Below are positions 8,885 through 18,200 of a DNA stretch of 64,000 nucleotides, piece after piece; position 1 is the first letter of the stretch, and each line of letters starts with the position of its first letter. The notes under the pieces were generated by a model that worked only from the letters and a program-made list of their open reading frames with translations, ran no database searches and was not told the DNA's origin. The translations under genes were made by a program, and so were the position numbers. Origin of the DNA: Microbispora sp. H13382 (GTDB lineage Bacteria > Actinomycetota > Actinomycetes > Streptosporangiales > Streptosporangiaceae); the NCBI RefSeq assembly GCF_014161445.1, contig NZ_JABBXA010000019.1, positions 121,866 through 185,865 of the forward strand, in the 5' to 3' direction.

Positions 8885-8915
8885 CTCCGCGGTAGGAGGA
8901 TCAGCTTCTGGTCCG

Positions 8916-10154
8916 ATGACGAGCCTGTCGGCCGACTCTATGCTGCCAATGGTGATCAGGTGGTGGCGTGGCCGGGCGGGGTGGCTGCGCGGGATCGATG
9001 TGCGGGTGATCGACACGGGGCTTGCCGTGATGCTCACGGTGGTGGCGCTGGTGTCGATAACGGAATTTCCGATACCCGGGTGGCCGCCGCTGGACGGCTG
9101 GACCCTGCTGTTCTTCTGCGCGGGCAACCTCCCGCTGATGTGGCGCAGCCGCGCGCCGGTGCTCGTGCTGGCGGTCGTGTGCGGAGTCTGGGCGATCTAC
9201 CTGACTTTGGGACATCCGCCGATGGCCTCGTGGGCGTCGCTGGTAGCGCTGTACACGGTGTCGGCACAGCGCCCGATCAAGGTGTCGGCGCTCAGCATGG
9301 TGGCCGCCGGGGCATTGGTGCTGGCCGGGGGGCTGCTGCTGCTGTCGGTAACGACGGCCGTGGCACAGACCATAGCGGTGCCGATCGTGTGGGCGTTCGG
9401 CGTGGACAGGCGACGGCTGGCGGTGCTCAGCGCGCGGTTACGCGCCGAGCAGGACATCCATGCCCAGCAGGCGGTGACCGAGGAACGGGTGCGCATCGCT
9501 CGCGAACTGCACGACATCGTCGCCCACCACATGTCCGTGGTGTCAGTGCAGGCGGGCCTGGCCCGATACGTGTTCGCCTCCGACCCCGCCGTGTCGCGGA
9601 CGGCCCTGGATACCATCGCCACCAGCAGCTTCGAGGCCCAGGAGGAGATGCGCAGGCTCCTGGCGGTCCTGCGCACCAACGGCGAGGACTTCAGCTACGC
9701 CCCCGCTCCCGGGCTGGCCGGGCTGAACGAACTGGCCGACCGTGTGCGCGCCGCCGGCGTGCCGGTGGAGGTCACCGTACACGGTGGGCCCAGACCTGTG
9801 GGACCGGGCGTCGACCAGTGTGTTTACCGCGTCGTACAGGAGTCGCTGACCAACGTGCTCAAACACGCGGGTCCCGCCCGCGCCGTCGTCGTGCTGGACT
9901 ACACGGCGACCGGCCTGATCGTACGGGTCAGCGACGACGGCGCCACCCGGCCACCTCCCGAGCGACTCCAGGGCGCCGGCACTCATGGGTTGCTGGGCAT
10001 GCGTGAACGCGCCAGGCTGTATGGCGGAACGGTGATCGCGGGGCCACGTGCCCACGGCGGCTTCGAAGTCGTGCTCACCCTGCCGCTGCCCCTGCCATCG
10101 ATCGGCGGGCAGAGCGGCGATGGTGAGCAGGTGGAAGGGACGGACCCGTCATGA
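8916..10154 (+). CDS. Sensor histidine kinase, NarL/DesK type
   Basis: This 412-aa protein has several N-terminal membrane helices within about the first 140 residues and almost no extracellular domain. A HisKA_3 dimerisation box follows (ARELHDIVAHHMS, phospho-accepting His near 199). The C-terminal ATPase domain contains QESLTNVLKHA and a GLLGMRER glycine box. The family senses membrane or envelope signals and phosphorylates a LuxR-type regulator. The ATG at 8916 follows GGAGGA at 8895-8900 at a long distance, so the start is uncertain, and an ATG at 8940 is also in frame. Its last four bases overlap the start of the response regulator (ATGA), proving an operon. The two large secreted-protein genes downstream may be targets. 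Confidence 0.9.
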   Translation: MTSLSADSMLPMVIRWWRGRAGWLRGIDVRVIDTGLAVMLTVVALVSITEFPIPGWPPLDGWTLLFFCAGNLPLMWRSRAPVLVLAVVCGVWAIYLTLGHPPMASWASLVALYTVSAQRPIKVSALSMVAAGALVLAGGLLLLSVTTAVAQTIAVPIVWAFGVDRRRLAVLSARLRAEQDIHAQQAVTEERVRIARELHDIVAHHMSVVSVQAGLARYVFASDPAVSRTALDTIATSSFEAQEEMRRLLAVLRTNGEDFSYAPAPGLAGLNELADRVRAAGVPVEVTVHGGPRPVGPGVDQCVYRVVQESLTNVLKHAGPARAVVVLDYTATGLIVRVSDDGATRPPPERLQGAGTHGLLGMRERARLYGGTVIAGPRAHGGFEVVLTLPLPLPSIGGQSGDGEQVEGTDPS

Positions 10155-10837
10155 CCAGCGTGCTCGTTGCCGACGACCAGATCCTGATCCGCGCCGGCCT
10201 GGCCGCCCTGCTGCGTGCCGCACCCGGCATCGACGTGGTGGGTGAGGCGGCCGACGGCGACGAGGCGGCGACGCTGGCGGCGCACGCCCGCCCGGACATC
10301 GTCCTGATGGACATCCGCATGCCGCGCCTCGACGGGATCGAGGCCACCCGCCGCATTCTTGCCCAAGCCGGTCAAAGCCCGCCGAAGGTGGTGATGCTCA
10401 CCACCTTCGATCTGGACGAATATGTCTTCGCCGCGTTGTCCGCAGGGGCGTGCGGATTCCTGCTGAAGAACAGCCCGCCCGAGCGGCTTCTGGCTGCCAT
10501 CGACACGGTCGCCGCGGGCGACATGCTCTTCGCCCCGAGCGTCACCCGCCGCCTGATCGAGGCCTACACACAACGGAGCGCACCCGGCTGCCCGTCGTCC
10601 GCCGTGCCGGAGCTCGACCTGCTCACCAGCCGCGAGCTGCAGGTGCTGCGGCTGGTGGGCACCGGTTTGGCGAACGCCGACATCGCGGCGCAGCTGGTCG
10701 TCAGCGAGGCGACCGTCAAGACCCACCTCAACCGAGCCATGGCCAAGCTCAACGTGACCAGCCGAGCCCAGGCCGTGGTGCTGGCCTACGAGACGGGCCT
10801 GGTCACGATCCGCGTCAACCGGACGCTCGACGAGTAG
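10151..10837 (+). CDS. LuxR/NarL-family response regulator
   Basis: This 228-aa protein has an N-terminal receiver domain: acidic pocket ADDQ at 7-10, phospho-acceptor Asp 54 in LMDIRMP, and a conserved Lys near 104 in LLKN. The C-terminal LuxR helix-turn-helix (LTSRELQVLRLV to TVKTHLNRAMAKL) lies at about 155-215. It is coupled to the upstream kinase by a 4-base overlap and is the cognate regulator. It should bind DNA as a dimer when phosphorylated. The following 151 bases are non-coding and precede the LamG gene, which is therefore a candidate target. Confidence 0.93.
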   Translation: MTSVLVADDQILIRAGLAALLRAAPGIDVVGEAADGDEAATLAAHARPDIVLMDIRMPRLDGIEATRRILAQAGQSPPKVVMLTTFDLDEYVFAALSAGACGFLLKNSPPERLLAAIDTVAAGDMLFAPSVTRRLIEAYTQRSAPGCPSSAVPELDLLTSRELQVLRLVGTGLANADIAAQLVVSEATVKTHLNRAMAKLNVTSRAQAVVLAYETGLVTIRVNRTLDE

Positions 10838-10988
10838 GCGAAGGCGTAGAACTACCGCCTAGGTTTACAACCGGATCCGCGCTACCGCCACTGTTGCAGT
10901 CAAGAATCAATCCAGCGCCGAATGTTCCCCTGACCCTTCGCCGCCTACTTTCTGATCATTAGACAGATATGTGGGGAGCGAGGTCGCG

Positions 10989-13900
10989 ATGCTGATGGCG
11001 CTGGGTATCAAGGGCCGATTAAGGTGCGCGTTGGCACAGGGCACGGCGGTGCTCGCCGTGCTGACCTGCCTGTACGCCGCCGGGCCGGAGGCGGCGGCCG
11101 CCAACCCCGACTCGCCCGCGCAGCCGTCCCTCGGCACCCCGGCGACCGAGGCCGACGCCTCGGCGCTGGCACGTTCGTCGGGACGACCCGTGGAGGTGCT
11201 GTCGCAGCGGGGTGAGCACCGCACGGTGAACGCCCTGCCCAACGGCTCGTTCGAGGTGACCGAGCATCTGCGGCCGGTGCGTACACGCCGGGACGGGCAA
11301 TGGGTCGGCATCGACACCACGCTGCGGCGGAACGGCTCCGGCCTCGTCCCTGCCGCGACCACCGTCGACCTGCGGCTGTCAGGCGGCGGACAGGAGCCGC
11401 TGGTACGGATGTCGCGGGCGGGCCGGGAGCTGGCGCTGTCATGGCCGGGCCCGCTGCCCGAACCGGTGCTGGACGGCGACACCGCCGTCTACCAGGGCGT
11501 GCTCGGCAACGACGTCGACCTGCGCGTACGAGCGCTGCCGGACGGCTTCGCGCACACCCTGGTGATCAAGACCGCCGCGGCGGCCAGGGATCCGCGGCTG
11601 GCCCGGCTGGCCTTCGGCCTGGACTCCGCCCGGCTGTCGCTGGACCGGGACGCCACCGGCGTGCTGCGGGCCAAGGACGCCGGCACCGGCGAGGCCGTGT
11701 TCGAGGCGCCGTCCCCGGTCATGTGGGACTCCTCGCCCGCCGCGGGCGCGCTGACCACCGCGCGCGAGCGGGACCTCAGCAAGGGGCCCGCCGAGGGTTC
11801 CCGCACCGCCAAGGTGCAGGTCGGCCTCGGGGGGCGGCAACTGGCGCTGATCCCGGACCAAGGGCTGCTGACCTCACCGGCCACCACCTTCCCCGTCTAC
11901 GTCGACCCGGTGTGGCAGACCAGTGCGGCCTACTACTGGGGGATGGTCTCCTCGGGCTATCCCAGCGAGAACTACCCGAAGTTCAACGGCAACGCCACCG
12001 AGGGCATGGGCCGCTGTGAGGTCGCCAAGGACGGCCGGTGTGTGAAGAACCAGACCAAGCGGCTCTTCTACCGGATGAAGCTGCCCTCCATCAAGGGCAA
12101 GTACATCGAGTCGGCCGAGTTCGTGGCCTACGAGACCGCGGCCTATGACTGCGACAACGCCACCTCGGTGCAGTTGTGGCGGGCCGGCACGCTGACCTCG
12201 GGGGCGACCTGGAACAACACCAGCGACGCCTGGCTTGAGCATCTGGCCTCGCGCGACGTGGCCTACTGCTCGCGGGCGCCGGTCGAGTTCGGCGGGTCCA
12301 AGCTCCGCGCCAGCGTGCAGGGCGCGGTGAACAAGGGGTACTCGACCATCACCTTCGGGTTGAAGGCCTACAGCGAGAGTTCGATGACGTGGTGGAAGCG
12401 CTTCGCCGATGACGCCTACCTGCGCATCCAGTACAACCGGCCGCCGAACCAGCCGAGCACCGGCTCGATGTTCGCCAGCCCCGGAACCAAGTGCGTGGCC
12501 TCCAGTGAGGCCCAGTGGGTCAACGACCTGTCCATCCTGTACGCCTACCTCTCCGACCCCGATTCCGAGGACGCCAAGAAGGTCCAGGGCCAGTTCACGC
12601 TGCACTGGGCCGACAAGGCCGACGGCTCGGACTGGGGCGCCAAGTGGACCTCGGCCCTGACACCGGCGCTGACCACGGGCAGCAGGCACCAGATCAAGCT
12701 TCCCGCGTCCATCCCGCAGAAGAAGCGCATCGGCTGGGGGGTACGGGCCTGGGACGGCGTCCAGTGGGGCCCGTGGAGCTACGACGGCGCGCAGACCGGC
12801 TGCTACTTCTACTACGACCCGTCGGTGCCCGCCGCGCCATCGGTGTCGTCGGCCGAGTACCCAGGTGACCAGAGCTGGCACGGCGGCGTCGGCGACGCCG
12901 GCATCTTCACCATCAGCGACCCGGCCAAGGCCGCGGCCCGCTACGAGCTGAAGCTCAACGGCACCGCGCTGAGCACGGTGACCACGGCCAGCGGCGCGGC
13001 GCGTCAGGTCGCGGTGGCGCCCAGCCGCTCGGGCCCCAACCTACTGACCGTCCAGGCGTTCACCCAGGCCAACCAGAACAGCGCCCCGACCACCTACGAG
13101 TTCTGGGCCAGGGCGGGCGCGGACGCCGCGGCCCGGTTCACGCTGGACGAGGCCGCGGGCGCGACGACCGTGACGAGCACCGGCCCGGGCACGGCGGCCT
13201 ACGTGCGTGGCGGGGCCACGCTGGGCGGTGCGGGCCAGGCGGGCACCGCGCTCACCCTCGACGGCGCGAGCGGCTACGCCGAGACGAACCTGCCGGTGCT
13301 GCGCACGCAGGAAAGCTTCACCGTCTCCGCATGGGTCAAACCGGCGGCTTTCGGGATGGTCAACGCGCTGGCCCAGGACGGAACCCACCAAAGTGGATTC
13401 CAGCTCGGCATCAACCCGTCCGGGCAACCGGAGTTCAAGATGCCCAGCACCGACACCGCCAGGGACGGTGGCGGCGTCTGGTATTCCGCGATGGCGAGCG
13501 GCGGCCTTCCGCTGAACACGTGGACGCACCTCACCGGCGTCTACGACCAGCCCGCCGGCGAGCTGCGCCTCTACGTGGGCGGGCAGCTCGCGGGCACGGC
13601 CGGCGGGGTGAGGGCGTGGCAGGCCGCGGGCGCGCTGCAGATCGGCCGCAGCAAGTACAACGACGCCCAGGTCAATCAGTGGCCCGGCGGCATCGACGAG
13701 ATCAAGCTGTACCAGCGGGCGGTGTCGGACCAGGAGGCCCAGCAGCTCGCGGCAGGCGCGAGCCCGTCCGGTCCGGCCGCGTACTGGCCGCTGGACGAGG
13801 AGGCCGGGACCGGCCGCGTCTACAGTCCCGCCGCCGCCGTCCAGGCCGCGCTGAAGGGCGGCGCGACGCTCGGGCAGGACGGGCAGGACGGCACGGCGCT

Positions 13901-15110
13901 GCGGCTGGACGGCTCCACCGGCCACGCCGCCACCACCGGCCCGGTCGTGGACACCACCAAGAGCTTCTCGGTGTCGGCATGGGTGCGCCTGGAGACCGGC
14001 GCGCTGGACAAGAACTACACGGCGCTCTCCCAGGACGGCCTGCGCAAGAGCGGCTTCTACCTCAAGTACGACGGCGGCCTCAAGAAGTGGGTGTTCGCCA
14101 AAGCCAAGACCGACACCGACGAGAGCGGCTGGTACCAGGCGGTCTCCAAAGCGACACCGGCCGTGAACTCCTGGACGCACCTGGTCGGCGTCTACGACGC
14201 CGTCACCCGAAAGTTGCGCATCTACGTCAACGGCGACCAGGGCACCGACAGCGGCCAGCTCGACGCGGTGTGGCACGCCGGCGGCGGGCTGCAGATCGGC
14301 CGCAGCAAGTGGCTGGGCACCTACGTGGACCAATTGCCCGGCGTGCTCGACGACGTCCGCATCTACGACCGGGCGCTGGGCCCGATCGAGGCCGAGGAAC
14401 TCGTCACCCAGCACCCCGTGGTCAAGGGACGCTGGAAGCTCAACACCGGCGGCGCGGGCGAGCCCGCGGGAGCCCAGAACCTCACGCTCCAGGGCGGCGC
14501 CGTCATCGACCGCGCCGCGGGCTTCCGCTACATCTCCAGCGCGGGACTGCTGCTGAACGGCACCACGGCCTACGCCGAGACGGCCACCCCGCCGCTGCAG
14601 ACCGGCGAGAGCTTCACGGTGGCGGGGTGGATACGCAACATGGGCCGCCCGCAGACCGCCAGGACCGTGTTCTCGCAGGCAGGAGCGAACGCCAACGCCT
14701 TCGCCCTGCGCTACGTCCCGAACCCGGCCGACCCCGACGCCGGTGGCTGGCAGTTCCAGATGCGTAACGCCGACTCCACCGCGGCCTCCGAGCTGCGCCA
14801 GGCCGAGCACTCGGGGTTCTCCGAGTCGGACTGGGACCACCTCGCCATCGTCTACGACGCGCTCCGCGATCGGATGAGCCTGTATGTCAACGGCCAGCTT
14901 GAGGAGACCTCACTCGGTGTCTCCCAGGAGGACCAGGTGTTCGGGTTCACCGCGACCGGCGGCGGGCTGCAGGTCGGCCGCAACAGGTTCGGCGGCGAGT
15001 TCTGGCCGGACGCCATCGACGACGTGTGGGCCTACCAGGGCGCGCTCACCAAGGAACAGGTCGAGGTGCTGGCCACCGGCGGCGAACTCGACACCGCCTC
15101 CGGCCTCTGA
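10989..15110 (+). CDS. Secreted DNRLRE/LamG-repeat protein
   Basis: This giant exoprotein of 1373 aa starts at the ATG at 10989, five bases after an AGG. An N-terminal signal peptide (basic residues, hydrophobic AVLAVLTCLYAAG core, AAAA cleavage region) is followed by a region typical of the proteins encoded beside actinobacterial RHS genes. A DNRLRE-like domain lies around genomic 11900-12440 and a fibronectin-like segment follows. Three LamG/concanavalin-like repeats lie at about 13130-13760, 13780-14410 and 14435-15100. Each carries a SFTVS(A)W motif and an LQIGR(S/N) motif. Such domains bind carbohydrate or surface ligands. It lies 33 bases before a leader ORF and the RHS gene, so the two giants are probably co-expressed and act together outside the cell. 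Confidence 0.88.
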   Translation: MLMALGIKGRLRCALAQGTAVLAVLTCLYAAGPEAAAANPDSPAQPSLGTPATEADASALARSSGRPVEVLSQRGEHRTVNALPNGSFEVTEHLRPVRTRRDGQWVGIDTTLRRNGSGLVPAATTVDLRLSGGGQEPLVRMSRAGRELALSWPGPLPEPVLDGDTAVYQGVLGNDVDLRVRALPDGFAHTLVIKTAAAARDPRLARLAFGLDSARLSLDRDATGVLRAKDAGTGEAVFEAPSPVMWDSSPAAGALTTARERDLSKGPAEGSRTAKVQVGLGGRQLALIPDQGLLTSPATTFPVYVDPVWQTSAAYYWGMVSSGYPSENYPKFNGNATEGMGRCEVAKDGRCVKNQTKRLFYRMKLPSIKGKYIESAEFVAYETAAYDCDNATSVQLWRAGTLTSGATWNNTSDAWLEHLASRDVAYCSRAPVEFGGSKLRASVQGAVNKGYSTITFGLKAYSESSMTWWKRFADDAYLRIQYNRPPNQPSTGSMFASPGTKCVASSEAQWVNDLSILYAYLSDPDSEDAKKVQGQFTLHWADKADGSDWGAKWTSALTPALTTGSRHQIKLPASIPQKKRIGWGVRAWDGVQWGPWSYDGAQTGCYFYYDPSVPAAPSVSSAEYPGDQSWHGGVGDAGIFTISDPAKAAARYELKLNGTALSTVTTASGAARQVAVAPSRSGPNLLTVQAFTQANQNSAPTTYEFWARAGADAAARFTLDEAAGATTVTSTGPGTAAYVRGGATLGGAGQAGTALTLDGASGYAETNLPVLRTQESFTVSAWVKPAAFGMVNALAQDGTHQSGFQLGINPSGQPEFKMPSTDTARDGGGVWYSAMASGGLPLNTWTHLTGVYDQPAGELRLYVGGQLAGTAGGVRAWQAAGALQIGRSKYNDAQVNQWPGGIDEIKLYQRAVSDQEAQQLAAGASPSGPAAYWPLDEEAGTGRVYSPAAAVQAALKGGATLGQDGQDGTALRLDGSTGHAATTGPVVDTTKSFSVSAWVRLETGALDKNYTALSQDGLRKSGFYLKYDGGLKKWVFAKAKTDTDESGWYQAVSKATPAVNSWTHLVGVYDAVTRKLRIYVNGDQGTDSGQLDAVWHAGGGLQIGRSKWLGTYVDQLPGVLDDVRIYDRALGPIEAEELVTQHPVVKGRWKLNTGGAGEPAGAQNLTLQGGAVIDRAAGFRYISSAGLLLNGTTAYAETATPPLQTGESFTVAGWIRNMGRPQTARTVFSQAGANANAFALRYVPNPADPDAGGWQFQMRNADSTAASELRQAEHSGFSESDWDHLAIVYDALRDRMSLYVNGQLEETSLGVSQEDQVFGFTATGGGLQVGRNRFGGEFWPDAIDDVWAYQGALTKEQVEVLATGGELDTASGL

Positions 15111-15142
15111 CCGTAGGTAATCCCCTGCTTGTGGAGGTCGTG

Positions 15143-15202
15143 ATGAAGGTGAACCTCGAGCCCGCGCTCCCGTGCGCTGTCACGCGGGGGTGTGCCGGAT
15201 GA
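15143..15202 (+). CDS. 19-aa leader ORF coupled to the RHS gene
   Basis: A small ORF starts at ATG 15143, with a good ribosome-binding site (GGAGG) at normal distance. It encodes MKVNLEPALPCAVTRGCAG and stops at TGA 15200-15202. The stop overlaps the RHS start ATG (15199) as ATGA. The RHS gene itself has no clear ribosome-binding site, so translation of this leader probably delivers ribosomes to it. It may be a regulatory leader or simply the coupling device. It is too short to judge conservation here. Confidence 0.55.
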   Translation: MKVNLEPALPCAVTRGCAG

Positions 15203-18200
15203 AGACGAGCATGGCCCAACGGCGCGGTGAAGCCAGGAGCGGCCGTCCGCAACGGACCCTGCGGCCCGGCCGCTTGTCCCGGGCGGTCGCCGCGGGGATG
15301 GCCGCCGCGCTGACGGTGACGCTGACGGTGACGCTGTCACCACCCGTGACCGCCGCGGCCGCGGGACCCGGCCGCCCAAAGGTGGATCAGCCCGAACGGA
15401 CGGTCGCAGGCCGTGATCTCCCGGCCAGGCCGCGTCGATCCGAGCCCGTCGGCGCGCCGCCGCCGCCCGCGCTGATCGACTGGCCGGCGGCCGACGTCGC
15501 GGAAGCCGATGTGCCCGGGCGGGGTGCCGCCCGGGCCGGGACCCTGCCGATCTCGCTGCTGCCCGCCGCCGGCGCCGGGACCCAAGCGGGACGGGTACGC
15601 GTGCGGCTGCTGGACCGTACGGCCGGGCACCCCGCGGGAGCCGACGGGATCGCCTTCACCGTGGCCTCCAGCGACGCGCAGACCACCGGCCGGGTCGGCG
15701 TCCGCCTGGACTACGGGAGGTTCGCACAGGCCTACGGCGGCTCATACGGCTCCCGGCTGCGCCTGTGGCGGCTGCCGTCGTGCGCGCTGACCAGCCCGGG
15801 ACTGCCGCAGTGCGCCAAGGCGGCGCCGCTGCACGCACGCAACGACGCGGCGGCGGGCACGCTGACCACAGAGGTGGACGCCGAGCCCGGCGGCACGCTG
15901 CTGGTGGCCGCCGCAGGCGAGTCGGGCTCCCAGGGCGACTACAGCGCGACGTCGTTGTCGGCCTCGGCCACCTGGGAGATGGGCGGCAACTCCGGCGAGT
16001 TCACCTGGTCCTACCCGATGCGGGTGCCGCCTGTACCCGGCGAGTTACAGCCCGAACTGGCCATCACATACTCCTCCGGCAGCGTGGACGGGCGGACGGG
16101 CAACACCAACGCGCAGCCGTCCTGGGTCGGCGAGGGATTCGACCTGTGGCCCGGCTACATCGAGCGCCGCTACAAGTCGTGCGAGGACGACGGTGCCGCG
16201 AAGGACGAGTTCGGCAACTACCCGGGCGACCAGTGCTGGGGCTACGACAACGCGACGGTCACGTGGAACGGCAGGGGCGGAGAGCTGATCAAGGCCGCTG
16301 ACGGCACCTGGCGGACCAAGTTCGACGACGGCACGGTGTTCGAGAAGCTCACCGGCGCGACCAACGGGGACGACGACGGAGAGTACTGGAAGGCCACCAC
16401 GGTCGACGGCATCCAGTATTACTTCGGGCTCAACCGCGTGCCCGGCTGGGCGTCCGGCGATCCGGAGAGCGACTCGGCGTGGACGGCACCGGTGTTCGGT
16501 GACGACTCCGGCGAACCATGTCACAAATCCAGCGGGTTCTCCTCCTCCTGGTGCCAGCAGGCCCATCGGTGGAACCTGGACTACGTCGTGGGCCCCGACG
16601 GCAACGCCATGACCTACACCTACGGCAAGGAGATCAACCACTACGGCCGCGACCTGAAGTCCGGCGACGAGACCCCGTACACGCGCGGTGGCTACCTCAA
16701 GTCGATCTCCTACGGGCTGCGCAAGGACGACTTGTTCGCCACCGCTCCCGCTCGGGTGCTGTTCACCACGTCCGAGCGGTGCCTGCCCGACGCGTCGTTC
16801 GCCTGCGACCCCGACAAGATCGGCGACAAGCCGCAGTACTGGTGGGACGTGCCCTGGGACCTGCACTGTGACGCCGGGCAGGAGTGTAAGGGCACCCACG
16901 GCGCGGTCACTCCCACCTTCTGGTCGCGTAAACGCCTGACCAAGGTGACCACCCAGGTCATCAAGGCCGACGGCACCGGATACCGTGACGTGGACTCCTG
17001 GTCGCTCGGCCACACCTGGGGTCTGGCCGACGTGGAGCGCGACCTGCTGCTGTCCCAGATCCAGCACACGGGGCACGTCGGCGGCACGCCGGTGACGCTG
17101 CCGAAGGTCTCCTTCACCCATGTGCAGCTGCCCAACCGGCTCGACCGGACCGGCGACGACATCCTCGCCTACATCCGCTACCGCCTCGGCGCGATCTACG
17201 ACGAGTCCGGCGGGCAACTCGACATCGCCTACTCGGGCGCCGACTGCTCGCTGTCCGACCTGCCCACCCCCGAGACCAACACCAGGCGGTGCTTCCCCGT
17301 CATCTGGAAGCCGCCAGGCCACGAGGACGAGATCACCGACTGGTTCCACAAGTACGTGGTGACCTCGGTGACCAGCATCGATCGCACCGGTCTGGCGCCC
17401 GACATGAGAACCAGCTACGACTACCTCGGCGGCGCGGCCTGGCACTTCGACGACGATGACGGCCTGACCAGGGAGAAGCACAAAACCTGGTCGCAATGGC
17501 GCGGCTACGGTCAGGTCCGAACGCTGACCGGCACGGCGGCCCAGTCCGACACGTTCTACCTGCGCGGCATGGACGGCGACCGCAAGAGCAGGAGCGGCGG
17601 CAGCAAGTCGGTGACGGTGTCGGACGGCGAGGGCGGCACGTACACCGACCACGACGCGCTGTCGGGGTTCGAGCTGAAGACCGTCGAGTACACGGGGCGG
17701 GGAGGGACGGTTCACGCCAAGACCGTCCGGACCCCCTGGCGGGTCACGACCGCGACCCGCACCCGATCGTGGGGCACCACCACGGCCGAGATGACCGCCC
17801 CCGCCACTGAGCGCACGTGGACGGTCAAGGACGGAGGCGGCTGGACCGAGACCAGGACCGAGACCGAGCACGAGGGATCCGGGCCCGGCATCGGGCGGGC
17901 GATCCGCGTCAACGACCTCGGCGACGTCACCACCTCCGCCGACGACCGGTGCACCCGTGCCACCTATGCCGACAACGTCGCCGCGCACCTGGTGTCCCTG
18001 CCCGCGCGGGTGGAGACCGTCGCGGTCGCCTGCACGGCAACCGTCGACCGCGCCAAGGACGTCATCTCCGACATCAGAACGTATTACGACAACGGCGCTC
18101 TCGGGGCCGCGCCGAGCCGGGGCGATCCCACCAAGGTCGAGGAGATCGCCTCCCATGACGGGACGAAGGCCACGTACGCCACCGAGAAGCAGGTGACGTA

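Noticed and set aside
13041..14840. 599-aa open frame antisense to the LamG gene
   Set aside because: Same shadow effect; composition is repetitive because the LamG repeats are.
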